Shown here one piece after another: positions 22,901 to 34,019 of a stretch of 64,000 nucleotides of DNA. Each line of letters begins with the position of its first letter. Position 1 is the first letter of the stretch. The notes under the pieces were generated by a model. The model was given only the letters and a program-made list of their open reading frames with translations, did no database searches and was not told where the DNA came from. The stretch comes from Schistocephalus solidus (lineage: Eukaryota; Platyhelminthes; Cestoda; Diphyllobothriidea; Diphyllobothriidae): contig WEDG01003388.1 of NCBI GenBank assembly GCA_017591395.1, positions 1-64,000 on the forward strand, read 5' to 3'. The translations under genes were made by a program, and so were the position numbers.

Positions 22901-23739
22901 AGCGCACACCATCTACACTAATACATGGACAACACCCTAACAATCATCATAATGTACCTGATAAAATCACGGTTTCCTAGAAATCAGGGATTGGAAGGCT
23001 GCCATTCAGACGCTTACACGAAACCACGCTGTCGGCCCAGTGTATTTGTTGTGTGTCGAGTGGCTGATCAGTGGACTGGGAGTCAGACGGCAATGGCTCC
23101 TCCATATCCCCTGAGTAAGTTTAATCCTGGTGTGTGCGTTATGGGGGCCAGGTCGTGCTGTGGCGTGCGAAGACGGGTACGCTGACCCGTCAGCCAATGC
23201 GCCCACTCCCACATCAGAAAACTGACTGGCTCGGATGGTGGTCTGATTGTGGGAGTGGGGGAGAGAGTGAGGTCAACAGCTCAGCGCATTTTCCTCACTA
23301 TAAACAATCTGACGCGCTTAAAAATATCACGGTGCGCTAAAAGCCGTGGCTTGGAAGGTTGCCAACTGACGGGATAACTCGGACCGCATGTTCAGCCCAA
23401 TGTGTGTTTTGTGTGGAGTGGCTGACTGGCGGACTAAGAGTTCAGGCCGCAATGGCTCCTTCTTTATGTTGCCTTTTTGGCACTCCCACTCCATGGGATC
23501 CGAGTCAGGTGTGGTGGTACACCCAGGGGCGGCCGCGCCAGCCACCTGCGCCCTCTCCCATCTCCGGTCTTCTTGACTCTGTCTTGACACCGGGCTCAGG
23601 TGGGGGAGGAGGAGAGAGTGTGGTAGCTACAGCGCAAGGCTATTATCCCTTAAAACTAATTCACGCGCAAGTCACCGTCCCTGCACTACCCGGTGTGGAG
23701 CATACGGTGGACCTCGTTGAAATTGACGGTTGAACTGTC
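22901..23739 (+). repeat. 3' UTR of zinc-finger LINE with internal duplication
   Basis: Two diverged units follow each other, near 22971 and 23329. Each starts with a CACGGT block, then TTGGAAGG(C/T)TGCCA, CAGCCCA/GGCCCAGTGT, GAGTGGCTGA and GCAATGGCTCCT. The last 250 bases or so are shared with the SINEs of this window. The unit pair recurs in reverse at 28.1-29.4 kb. Confidence 0.65.
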
Positions 23740-25330
23740 ACTACATACACGGACGTTTCGGATTCTCACTCGAACCCATCATCAGATACAGCCAGCATTG
23801 GTATGTCCGATCGCAGTCGGCAGGTGAGCTTCGTGACAGATTAGTAGTGACCAAAGCGTAGTTTTGATCCGAGCTTATCCAAACATGCTGTTGATCACGG
23901 CTAATAATCCAGATATGGCCATCCCAGTCTCCGTCATATTTGACAGTATCCGTTCCACACTTAATGCACCCACTTAAAGCAGTAACTAGGATGGTAAAAT
24001 GTTCCTAAAATCAAGGATTTCACCATGCGTCAACCCATCGAGCATTCTGTCAATGCTGCCAGCACTTGGGTAGCTTTTGTATACCCAATTGCACACCAAA
24101 AGTTAAAGCTGACTTTCAGGATACTGCGCCTATAGAGTGCGTGCTGGTTTATCAGATAGCTTGGCTCATCCTGTTGGATAAACTTATTGAATGAGACGGA
24201 AATTGTGTGCGTGGAGTGCACGAACCGAAATCAGATACCATAGCATGGGCATTCACCGGCAGGTTACGGATATGTGCCTTCCGTATTGAGGGCTGTTGGT
24301 TCGATCTTCAGAACGCAGTCTCCTTTGGTTGCATCAACCCAGCCCAGCAGCGATATCGACTTCGACGTCGCTCATGTAATCGGTTTGTCGTGGGCTGAGG
24401 AAGGCCCGCTAGCACCTGCTTGCTACGCTGTTATACTGCCCCCAACGGAACTTTCCAAAACTCGTTGTGTTACCCTTTTCCCTACTGTCTGCACGTCCTA
24501 ACCTGTTGCCGATTGCAGTGGTGCAGATGCACGTGGTACTGCGCCCCCTGTTACAAGTTGTCTTAGCTCTACCGCATGCACCTAAAAGGGCATGAGCTAG
24601 ACACCGCCGCCGCCCTCTTTGGCTACTCACACGTGCGTAACTGTTTGAGAAGCAACCGTGGTACTATCTGCACCGATGTGCAACGCCAGCATTGAGGCTG
24701 AAGCCAAAGAGGCCCTTCTTGGCTTGTGCTCTGCCGGCTACGAGTCACGCACATGCTCCGGCGAAAGTCGTGCTTGCCTGTACGCACACCCATGCCTTGA
24801 CGGCGCAACTCCCGTATGAGCACTCCTGCTCGCACATTTTCTGGCCTGTACTTCTGCTGTCGTAAACAATCATGTCACTGCTACAGCACACTTACCGGCA
24901 GAGCGGAGCGAAGGCAGCGCTGGCTCCTGCCACTCCTATGGAAGCAGACCCCTCCATAGTGGAGCACAGAGATTTTCGAAAGTTGAAGACTGCACCACGT
25001 GTACTGGCTATTATACTTTCAAAGATGTCACGTTGCTGCAGTGCAATGCTGGTTGTGACGCAAAAGTCACGGCAAGGAAAGTTAATGAAGACCACAAACA
25101 GTGGCATGGCTCGGGTCTCACTTGCTGTCTGCGATGCCAGCTGCGTGAAAACGAAAAGCGATTTGGTCAAGCTGATAACTTTCTTCCCGAAAACGATTTC
25201 AGAGGGTTCACTGCGATCGACGGGGTTTTCTTTGGAAACCGATTCTTTGGGAACGATTTACTCCGAGGAGGCTGTTATGACTGGAGGCACAAATAGAATT
25301 ATTTGAGAAAGTTCTGTTAGCCGTTTGTCT
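23740..25330. other. no recognised gene
   Basis: The region 24872-25306 is open for 144 codons forward, with 92- and 87-codon frames overlapping on the reverse strand and in another forward frame. None resembles a known family. The rest holds only short frames. Confidence 0.35.
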
Positions 25331-25587
25331 GGTGTCTTAGGCACATGAGAGGAGGCATGGAGAAGCGGTTGCACTGCCGGCAGTCAGGGCATACCGCCAT
25401 CGCCCCACTGCAACGACAACCATCAGCGCTCCAAGAGTTAGGTGCAGCCTTCTCCTACCCATGAATTTATTTATAGTGAAGCAGCCTTTCACAGCCTCTT
25501 ACTCTCTCTCGCTCATCCTGCACCCACTGAGTTTCGATGACAGGACAAAGCCCACACAACGGAATTTGGGCGTGGGTCTCCTTGCTT

Positions 25588-25938
25588 TCAAATACAAACA
25601 GCCAGTCTGCGCATGCCACATATCAACTGGTCCCTAAATCCACGCATGCGAAAGGGTGGCATATAGGTCACATTAGGAAGTGGTACTGACAGCACGAGCC
25701 TCTGAACTGAGCAGGATGAGATTATTTCGGCTGATGGCACTCTTCTAAGCCACGACCGCTGGCGCATCTTTATAGTTGGCTTCTTTATGGTGAGGAATTT
25801 TGTGACGAATCCGGCCTGGATATACCGCACTCTCTTCCCTCTTACATAAAATATTGGCTCGTCTGTGCCGAGATGACCAAGAATGTGAATAGGCGCGGTG
25901 GTTGACTTGGCGTGAGGGTTTTGTCTAACAGATGTCAA
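25588..25938 (-). other. open frame conserved in both inverted-repeat arms
   Basis: A 116-codon frame starting MTSVRQNPHAKSTTAPIHIL, followed by a basic middle (KKPTIKMRQRSWLRRVPSAE) and a hydrophobic end. The other arm has the same frame at 36203-36535, with few changes and an earlier end. The frame is open in both only because the arms are nearly identical, which is not evidence of selection. No family recognised. Confidence 0.25.
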
Positions 25939-26799
25939 ACCGCAGTGTGAAGAGTCATAAAGACCCCAATTAAGAAGCAGTTGTTGCAGTCTGACCCTCT
26001 TTCCAAGTGGGTACCCCGTTACTGTATCAGCAGTTCACATTCCATGACATACCTTTTAACACATCCGGATACATTCATGCGGGTTAGAATTCTTATACTA
26101 AAGCGCGCGTAGAGTTGGCATAAGGAGAGATTCTCAAGACTGATGACGGATGGATGGTCCATTTGTGCTCGCAAATACCCAGAAAAGCCCGTGTGGTGAG
26201 CAGACGAGCGAGGATGGTGCGAACTTAAGCGCTGAGTGGTACTTTGGTGCTATTGGTGGTGCATGCGTCTAATATAGAATAGGCCTCTGCAGTGGCCGAA
26301 ACTGCAGGTGCAGTGGGAACATAGAAGATTTGACTGCCAAGGTGTTGGTCAGTGCACCAAGAACGGTTTCTTCAGACAGGCTGTGAGGGACTCGCCAGTG
26401 TCTGATCTGCGATATGTAATTGGAATATGCGGTCGCAGTTTAGACAAGATGTCCGTTCGCCTACCAGGCTAATTGTGGAGGTTGTAATGGGTGCCCCTCT
26501 ATAGCTGATGACATTCTCGTCACGGTGTGTGCGAAGAGGTCCGACTTAGGCAAACCGATGCGAGAACACAGGAATACAGTGAAAAGTGGTGGGAGGGCTG
26601 TTCTCAGAGAAGCTGCTAGCAGTGACTGCGGTTAGTTCAGAGGGGTGCAAGCTGTTAGTTTGGACAGCGTGGTGAGTTTAAAGGTTTAATAAAAAAACCA
26701 ATCCAGGTTATAAATGCGCGTAGACAGCAAATGCAAGCTAACAGCGCAGGTCCGTAATATCCCAGTTGGATATAGTTTGCATTGGAGCTAAACGGGAAA

Positions 26800-27250
26800 T
26801 CATTTAAGCATTATCCACGTGTCAGTGCTAATGTGAGGGCACCTGGGGGAAGTTCTCAAATGTGCACTTGTAAAATAATGTTTGCCAAACTGTCCGAGAG
26901 TGCCTCTAGCCCTTTCGCCACGCAATAGTCTTCGCGACATACAGTCCTCCATCGTCTTCACGATGTGAACGCACCATCGTAGTTGAATCCGTCTCATCAT
27001 GTGATGGATTTTCTGTATGCCACTGGACTACAGGACATGAGTATGCCCTGGAATCCGTTCCTGCCATGCCATGTTTATTAACCTTCAAAAGCAGTCTAAG
27101 TGGAAGTGACGGTGTTCTCGCTGGACATTCGTAGGTTGCCCAGGTCTAGGCACCGAAGAGTATCGTTGTTAGTGTGACAGCTGTGTGCATCAGGAGTCTT
27201 CTGTTGAGGGGGCTGCTGCAACGATTCCAGACAAAGGCCTAATTGAAATT
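26800..27250 (-). pseudogene. LINE RT C-terminal relic (left arm)
   Basis: The reverse-strand frame 27000-26800 reads MMRRIQLRWCVHIVKTMEDC and SRRLLRGERARG. This corresponds to the QLRW, H(L/I)V and RLLYGE landmarks just after the palm of RTE-like LINEs, as in the 18.5-23.7 kb element. Upstream, about 27230-27090, FVWNRCSSPLN and TWQERIPGH fit the same region. It contains stops. The identical relic is in the right arm at 34880-35340. Confidence 0.55.
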
Positions 27251-27506
27251 TGATAGCCGAGTTGCAATATGGCCGTCGATTTCAAATATTCATGTGATTA
27301 CGCTGCCCGAACAAGGGAAGTGGAACAATTACCATTTGAATTCACCGTGGTTTGGGTGCACTCAGCAGTCGGCAAAGGTTGGTATATGATAACCCTTAAA
27401 TCAATGTTCATGCATAGTCCGGTGTTGGCATGCCAGGAAGATGGTAGGTACAGACCATGCTCCCTTTCTACCCCAGTCGCCCAGGTTTTGCAGCATCTAT
27501 AGGACG

Positions 27507-27862
27507 TTCGACCGTCGAAGTCCGACGATGTCCACCGTATGTTGGTGCAGGGACGGTGACTTGCGCGTGAATTAGTTTTAAGTGATAGTAACCTTGCGCT
27601 GCAGCTACCGCATTCTCTCCTCCTCCCCCACCTGAACCCGGTGTCAAGACAGAGTCAAGAAGACCGGAGGCGGGAGAGGACGCAGGTGGCTGCCGCGGCT
27701 GGGTCCCCTAAGCCCTAGCCGCCCCTAGGCGTGCCACCACACCTCCATGTTCGGCATTTGTTATGGGAGTGCAACCCGAATAACGCCTGCCATGCCCTAA
27801 TGTGGCCCTCGTGTTGGTCCAACGCATCTACCATGTGGCCCGTTTAGGGGGCACACACACGA
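27507..27862 (-). repeat. SINE sharing the LINE 3' tail
   Basis: In reverse orientation it has the head GTGCCCCCTAAACGGGCC (ending 27862), the middle CCGAACATGGAGGTGTGGTG and the tail ending in ACGGTCGAA at 27507. The last few bases of the usual tail (CTGTC) are missing where it abuts the target-site duplication. Confidence 0.7.
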
Positions 27863-29410
27863 CAGTTCGACCGTCGTAGTCCGACTATGTCAACCGTATG
27901 CTCCATGGGAAAGTGGAGCAGGGACGGTGACTTGCGCGTGATTAAGTTTAAAGTGATAGTATAGTTGCGCTGCATCTACCGCACTCTCTCCTCCTCCCCC
28001 ACCTGAGCCCGGTGTCAAGGCAGAGTCAAGAAGACCAGAGGCGGGAGAGGACGCAGGTGGCTGGCGCGGCCGGAGCCGCCCTTGGGCCTACCACCACACC
28101 TGGCTCGGATCCCACGAAGTGGGAGTGCCATAAAGGCCACATTAAGAAGGAGCTATTGCAGCCTGACTCTCAGTCCGCCAGTCAGCCACTGCACAAAAAA
28201 CACACATTGGACTGACCACTTGGTCCCGCCAGTTTGCTACCTTCCAAGCCACGGCTTTTAGCGCACCGTGATAGTTTCGAGCGCGTCAGATTGTTTATAG
28301 TGAGGAACATGCGCTGAGCTGTCGACCTCACTCTCCCTCCCCCCATCCCCACAGCCAAACCGCTGTCCGAGCCGGTCAGTTGTCTGATGCGGAAGTGGGC
28401 GCAGCTGCTTGTGACCTCGTCTACGTGTACTACGTACACGACCAGGCCCCCCAAACACAAGCATCAGGATTTCACACAACAGGGGGTTGAACGACTTATA
28501 TCGCACATGTGTGAGATAGCCGGAGGTCACGTTAAGAAGAAGCTATCGCAGCCTGACTCTCAGACCACCAGTCAGCCTCTCCACACAACACACATTGGAC
28601 TAACTGCGAGGTCTGAGTGTAATTGTCAGTTGGCAACCTTCCAACCGCAGCGGTTAACGTTACCGCACACTCTTCTCCTCCCCCACCTGAGCCCGGTCTC
28701 ACGACACAGGCAAGAAGACCGGAGATGAGAGAGGTCGCAGGTGGTTGGCGCGGCCGGAGCCGCCCCTGTGTGTACCCCCACACCTTGCTCGGATCCCACA
28801 GAGTGGGAGTGCCATAAAGACCACATTAAGAAGGAGCCATTGCAGCCTGACTCTCAGTCCGCCAGTCAGCCACTCCACACACAACACACATTGAGCTGAC
28901 CACGCGGTTGGAGTTATCCCGTCAGTTGGCAACATTTCAAGCCACGGCTTTAAGTGCACCGTGATAGTTTTTAGCGCGTCAGATTGTTTATAGGGAGGAA
29001 CATGCGCTGAGCTGTTGACCTCACTCTCTCCCCCAACCCCACCATCAGACACTGTCCGAGCCGGTCAGTTGCCTGATATGGGAGTGGGCGCATTGGCTAA
29101 CGGATCGGCGTACCCGTCTTCGCGCGCCACAGCACGACCTTGCCCCCATAACGCACACACCAGGATTAACTTACTCAGGGGATATGTAGGGGCCCTTGCC
29201 GTCTGACTCCCAGTCCACTGGTCAGCCACTCGACACACACAACACATACACTGAGCAGACGGCGTGGACTGGTGTAAGCGTCAGATTGGCAGACTTCCCA
29301 GCCACGGTTTCTAGGAAACCGTGATATACTCTGGTAAATGGTGATTGTGAGGGTGTTGTCAATGTATCAGTGTAGGTGGTGTGCGCTGATGTAGCTTAGC
29401 CTCCGGTGGT
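27863..29410 (-). repeat. stack of LINE 3'-UTR / SINE tail units
   Basis: Reverse-strand copies of the LINE 3' UTR are joined end to end. One tail starts at about 27872 (ACGACAGTTCGACCG) and runs into UTR sequence to about 28500. A second tail-like join sits near 28655. UTR units follow to 29410, next to the zinc-finger end. Blocks such as CCACATTAAGAAGGAG, CAGTCAGCCACT and TTGGCAAC(C/A)TT recur three or more times. Confidence 0.6.
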
Positions 29411-30058
29411 TTACCGGAGGTTGTCATGGAGGCGCATGTGTCCTAGTAGGCCCATGCGAAGTGTAAATGTGCGGGAGCAGTGAGGGCATTGAAGGCAGGC
29501 GCGTCGACTGTATGTCGGAGCCCCAGGCACTGGTTCACCAGCCTCCGTGCGATGGATTCGCAGGTGACCGACCAGGCCGATGCGTGAGTTGAAGTTGCTG
29601 GCGCAGTGTGAGCAGGAGAAATCGGTAGAGGCTGGGGGGATGTCATTCATGGTAGTGGGGGTGGCAGCGGCGCTAAGAATGGCAGGAGCGGAGGGTGTGC
29701 ATGGTATATCGGTGTTGTCGGCATTGTGGTGAATTTCACTGTCATGGATGCGCATGTGACCGAATAGGCCCATGCGATGAGTGAATGCGCGAGAACAGTG
29801 AGGGTAGTGGAGGCGACGATCTCTGCTGTGTGATGGTGCTCCATGCACTGGCTAGCCGGTCTCTGTACGATATATTCGCAAGTGACCGACCAGGCCGATG
29901 CGTGAGATGAATATGCGGTCGCATTGAGAACAGCTTAAGAGAGATTCCCCATCGCTGATGGTGGTGGTGGTGGTGGTGGTAGTGAAGGCGAAGGCGGTGG
30001 TGGTTGCGGTGGTGGGGGTAACAGGCGATGAGTAGATGGTTGTGGTCTCTACACACAC
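29411..30058 (-). pseudogene. zinc-finger C-terminus of the LINE, truncated copy
   Basis: The reverse-strand frame 30058-29852 has a Thr-rich stretch and the finger CSQCDRIFISRIGLVGHLRI, whose last His is Tyr. After a frame change, 29848-29411 is open for 145 codons with three more fingers: YPHCSRAFTHRMGLFGHMRI, CSHCASNFNSRIGLVGHLRI and CPHCSRTFTLRMGLLGHMRL, then a short tail HDNLR and the stop. Two finger types alternate, one with RIGLVGHLRIHRTE and one with RMGLxGHMRxHD. The copy lacks the endonuclease and RT and is cut off at 30058 by a SINE tail. It is the best-preserved view of the element's C-terminus in this window. Confidence 0.75.
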
Positions 30059-30059
30059 G

Positions 30060-30345
30060 ACAGTTCGACCGTCGTAATCCGACGATGTCTACCGTATGCC
30101 CATGGGAAAGTTGAGCAGGGACGGTGACTTGCGCGTGATTTAGTTTAAAGTGATAGTAGACTTGCGCTGCATCTACCGCACTCTCTCCTCCTCCCCCACC
30201 TGAGCCCGGTGTCAAGACAGAGCCAAGAAGACCGGAGGCGGGAGAGGACGCAGGTGGCTGGCGCGGCTGGGTCCCTTAAGTCCAAGTCGCCCCTAGGTGT
30301 GCCACCACACCTGCATGTTCGGCATTTGTTATGGGAGCGCAACCA
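30060..30345 (-). repeat. SINE tail inserted between LINE and Penelope fragments
   Basis: Reverse-orientation tail (GACAGTTCGACCGTCG at the left end) with the usual middle up to TTATGGGAGCGCAACC at about 30345, where it joins Penelope-derived sequence. The SINE head is missing. Confidence 0.65.
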
Positions 30346-30734
30346 TACATCAAGAATGTGTCAGATGCGACCGCGCGCATTGCTGGGGACTAGGTGCCGG
30401 AATCGCACACCAGCCCAAAGCTAGCATGCACAGCAGGGACATTAAAATCAAGGACGGATTAAATCTTAATGAGCAGTCAGGTGTAGTGTATCACATCCCG
30501 TGCCAAAACTGTTCCCGTAACTACACAGAAAAGACTGGACGTATACTTGGGTCGCACATACACGAGCAGAATTTAGCTGTGAGACGGGGTGACGACTTAC
30601 CACAAGTGGCTGCCCGCACCTGCGAAACGGGTCACGAGTTTAACTTCGCATCCACGAGGATAATCGTCAACGCCAGAAGTAAGACAGGCCGAGAATTGAT
30701 TGAAGCCTGGGCCTCCGATAAGAACTCGGTCTAG
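30346..30734 (+). pseudogene. Penelope-like element GIY-YIG endonuclease fragment
   Basis: Penelope-like elements encode an RT joined to a GIY-YIG nuclease; this is the nuclease end. The first frame gives YIKNVSDATARIAGD. After a frameshift it continues LGAGIAHQPKASMHSRDIKI, then SGVVYHIPCQNCSRNYTEKT, GRILGSHIHEQNLAVRRGDD, QVAARTCETGHEF and KTGRELIEAWASDKNS. The VVY and Y-x-x-x-TGR positions fit GIY-YIG, and the late Glu (RELIEAW) is kept. The YVG signature is YTE and the Arg/His residues of the R-x-x-x-H-x-EH region are partly lost, so it is probably inactive. The RT part is missing, cut by the SINE. Confidence 0.7.
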
Positions 30735-32251
30735 TGATCTGGCACCGGTGTACAGAGTCTTGCGCGGTCACCTCCTGACTGGCGTCACTGGTGTCTGATT
30801 TGGGGCACCCTCTATAACTTGCTGGTTTTTGTTGCCGCTTTTATCTGTGACGATGGACGTAGAGTTCTAAAGTCCAGACGAATAAAGCCATGATTCCAGC
30901 GAGTGAACAACCTCCTTCTTCTTTACTTAGGCATGCTAGAGTGACTGATAGTTACTAGACTATGCTTTTGAGAGATCAAGTTGAGGTACAACAGAAAAAA
31001 GCACCGTGTGGCAGAAACTATGGAGCAACAAAAAACTCGTCACATCAAAAGTGAAACTGAGGAAGTTATTCAACAAATAGACTGCGCACGAAACTACTGC
31101 ACAAGGAAATCGTCAGACAACAAACTGGAACAAATTTTAGGGACGACCACGTCAGACCGGCACCTCCCAGGAAGGTTATCACGCAAAGATGTTGCAAAAA
31201 AGTTTAGAAACGGATTGAGAATCCTGAAGGAAGCTCGCGTAGCGTCCTGTGGCATGACCTGTCGTGCCTGAAAGGATATATAACGTCACAGAAGAAAAAT
31301 CGGGACGCAGAGCTCCAAATCAACGGATTGGCAGTCCTTCTATACTTGGACCCATTGTTAACGCACTTCTTGGACGCACATTGAGAGAGTTGAAGACCTT
31401 CAAATCAACGCTGTTATACCACGAAGGATAAAAAACAGAGAAATCAGAAGGGCACTTGCTGCTCCTTCCAAGTCGTCTTTGAGGCCAGCTCAGACTGTCT
31501 CTGCGAATCAACTGCACATCGAAAGGCTCGTCCATAAAAGACAATGAACACCGCTGCCTCGGAGGGGGGGAAGGGAGGGAGCAGTAGCGACTTACAGTGA
31601 ATTATGGTACAGTAAATACGACTTGTCCAGCATCATCCTTACTCTCTCTTTTTCATTGCGCATCCAGTTACGGTGACAAGATAAAGTAAATATTACCACA
31701 AATTGGCTCGTGTGGAGTGACTGAACTAGTGCATGACTGCCACGACAGGACTGGTGCTCTCTTCCTCTCCCCCTCTCGCTCTATCACAACTCAGCTGGGC
31801 CTGGCACACATTCAAGACGACGGGAATAAGTCAAAAATCGTTGTCCAACTCCGCTCGACAGTCGAATCGGCTACCAGAATGCGATCACTGCAGGCAGTAC
31901 AGCCATGTGGAACCACAAGTGAGGGCTAGGTATGCGAGGAGAAGGGTATGGAAGTACCACCACGTGGAGCTAGGGGCTTAGTGTGCTGGCACGCCACCAA
32001 AGAGATGAAGTGAATCACAGCCAACAGCCGGTGGACGAACAGTGAAATGAACGCGAAAACTGGGCCAAGGAAAGGGGGGCACAATGCTTTGCAGCCCGAC
32101 CAGCCCGAAAAACAGGGCAAACCATGCTAACAAGGCGGGGATGGTGTAGCCATTTTTGTACACTTGAGACTTCTGGTGATGGTTCGTAAAGACACGCTCC
32201 AGAGGCCGGAAGTAACCGCCAATGACAAATATAAAACACAGGTAAGGAACG
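30735..32251. other. unidentified part of the composite insertion
   Basis: It probably starts with the 3' UTR of the Penelope fragment. A 96-codon Lys/Arg-rich forward frame (30981-31271) is unassigned. The hydrophobic reverse frame at 31978-32292 starts inside the repeat arm and crosses the insertion junction, so it is chimeric. Confidence 0.35.
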
Positions 32252-32638
32252 TATAGGACGTAGTTGCTAGTCCACTGCATGCCTATCACCATTGGCAGTT
32301 CGTATTCGAGTGAGAATCCGAAACTTCAGGCTAATAAACCTCTTGTTCCAGTGATCGTGTCTCCTTCACAACATTGTCCCTTATCGTCACGTTTGCACGG
32401 ACGAGGGGCCTAAATACGTGACTAGACTTAACGACTTCCACCTACATCCAATCAGTGAAGACTACAATATTCATGGATTAAAAAACCATATTTGACTCCA
32501 TACGAGATGCGGTTGTGGCTACCCAAAACACACCTCTGTTGCTGAACTCGTTGCTCTCGTCAAGTGCCCGCCAGAAAAGAGTCGATTCCAACTTTGTCGG
32601 TTCCACTGTACCACATGTTCAGAGATCGTGAGGTCATG
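32252..32638. repeat. long inverted repeat, left arm (inner part)
   Basis: Reverse complement of 34258-34636. The inner limit is the block AGATCGTGAGGTCATG, ending 32638, which pairs with CATGACCTCACGATCT starting 34258. On this strand, 32500-32540 reads like an RT motif A (an FMDY..xFDSI pattern, clearer in the other arm). Confidence 0.75.
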
Positions 32639-34019
32639 AGTTTAACTATTTGCGTGACCCAGAGAAGCTTATGGAAAATGAATACCAGCGCATTCGATTG
32701 AACTTGCCTTCAGCAATGAGTCGTTTTTTTTCCCTGAATTGAAAACCGTTTGCTCAATTTTTTCCCTCTAACTTCAGGTCTGAGCTAGTCGCTGGTCTAA
32801 TTCAATGGGATGAATGTTCTACTAGACAAAGTGTGAAGGCTGGTTCAGTTAGTTGAGATGAGCTGACCGTATCGTGGAATGTGTAGACGGGAAATATGCG
32901 TCTGGTGAGCCAAATAACTCCAACTCTGACTCCCAACTGCCATCCAGCCCTAAATGTTCTGCGGTGTGGGCAAAATGCACTTGTGTAAGTACTCGAGGCT
33001 AATTTGGAGCATTTACCTATTACTTCAAAGTTGCTAGCCCTAGAAAAACTCTGCAAACTTTTGGGATGCCTAAAACAGCCCTGTTCAGGGAAACCCTGCT
33101 TACAACCTCGGCAGGAAATAGGCTAAAGTGGATGCTAGTGACCATGTTCCCTGCGGGCTAAGCGTGCCTCATGAGCACTGAACTCACGAACGAAATATTA
33201 TGCGCTACACCCCCATTCTCCCGTGTCCTTGTCCTCTCTGGCACCATGCAATATACAGTCTCTTTTAGATAATCTAATGCTCAATCTCTCAGAAAGGAGA
33301 ACCACACCACACGCATGAGAACTGTCTCGTTTCAAGGTGGATATCACGGTAGTCACAGATTTCCACTTCTCAGCATAGGGAGAGGTTAGCAAGCTCGCCT
33401 ACCTCTTCAGCGGCCACCACAGGCAGTAGCGTCGTGGTGAAATTACGTAGTCAAAAGCTGTCTTCTCTTGCTCATAGAAATGAGGGAAGCACGCCGATCA
33501 GAGAAATCAGCATCATTACTAGCGCCAGTGTTCCACCAATGTAGATAGGAAGGAGCATTTTTTCGAAAGATCCGCTCAACGTACTGGTGTCTGTAGCGAC
33601 AGCAGGCTAGTTGTTTGTTCCTGGTAAGCCTGGCATCGGAGTGTGCACAAACTACGTCCTCCGGAAACGGGTGTTTGGTCCTTGTGGAGTAGGCCGTGAA
33701 AATGCTAACGGGATGCTTTTGCTGACGATTTGCGCGGAATGCTACCTTTTTATCACGTACATTTCCTTTCGCCTTCCGCATTGCAAGAGGACAACGTGAA
33801 TACACGCCTTGCTTAGTCAATGACAACTATTAGACTATGCGTTTGACAGGAGACATGACCTGCGTGAGGTATTCGTGACAAGAGAGGAACGTAGTACTGA
33901 ATACTTGATCGCTCTGTATTCTTGCAAATGATTAAGCAAATTCAGTCATGGCAACGATTATTAGGAACATGGCAGCACTGGGCCTGACTGAAGGCATACA
34001 GGAGGTTTACATCTAATGA
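32639..34019. other. spacer of the inverted repeat, unassigned
   Basis: A 127-codon reverse frame (33826-33443), rich in Arg and Lys, starts MSLTKQGVYSRCPLAMRKAK and has no family resemblance. No repeats were recognised. Confidence 0.3.

Larger units (their letters stand above)
18500..23739 (+). mobile_element. zinc-finger LINE, near full length, inactive
   Basis: This is a forward-strand non-LTR retrotransposon with a 5' region (about 18.5-19.06 kb), an APE endonuclease (from 19065), a linker, RT (20447 to about 21670), a post-RT basic domain with C2H2 fingers (to about 22900) and a long 3' UTR ending in GACGGTTGAACTGTC at 23739. There is no poly-A tail. RTE-like affiliation is suggested by the YLGS and VWNRHG motifs after the palm, but not proven. 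The copy has several frameshifts and two lost RT catalytic residues. A second, internally deleted copy lies at 52.2-54.8 kb. The 5' boundary is approximate and no TSD was found. Confidence 0.75.
25331..27506. repeat. long inverted repeat, left arm (outer part)
   Basis: This is the reverse complement, with few mismatches, of 34628-36807. Checks by eye: GGTGTCTTAGGC at 25331 pairs with 36807; GTCAGTGCTA at 26821 pairs with 35320; GCAGCATCTATAGGACG ending at 27506 pairs with the block starting near 34634. The arm is interrupted at 27506 by a 4.7-kb insertion and resumes at 32252. Confidence 0.8.
27507..32251. mobile_element. composite insertion in the left arm, 9-bp TSD
   Basis: TATAGGACG occurs on both sides (27498-27506 and 32252-32260), and the uninterrupted site is present once in the right arm (34628-34636, complement). 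The 4,745 bp between are a stack of SINE and LINE 3'-tail copies, a LINE zinc-finger fragment, a Penelope GIY-YIG fragment and about 1.5 kb of unidentified sequence. Whether one event or several nested events built it is not resolved. Confidence 0.75.

Noticed and set aside
31978..32292. 104-codon hydrophobic reverse frame as a membrane protein gene
   Set aside because: It begins inside the inverted-repeat arm and crosses the insertion junction at 32252, so it is a chance fusion.
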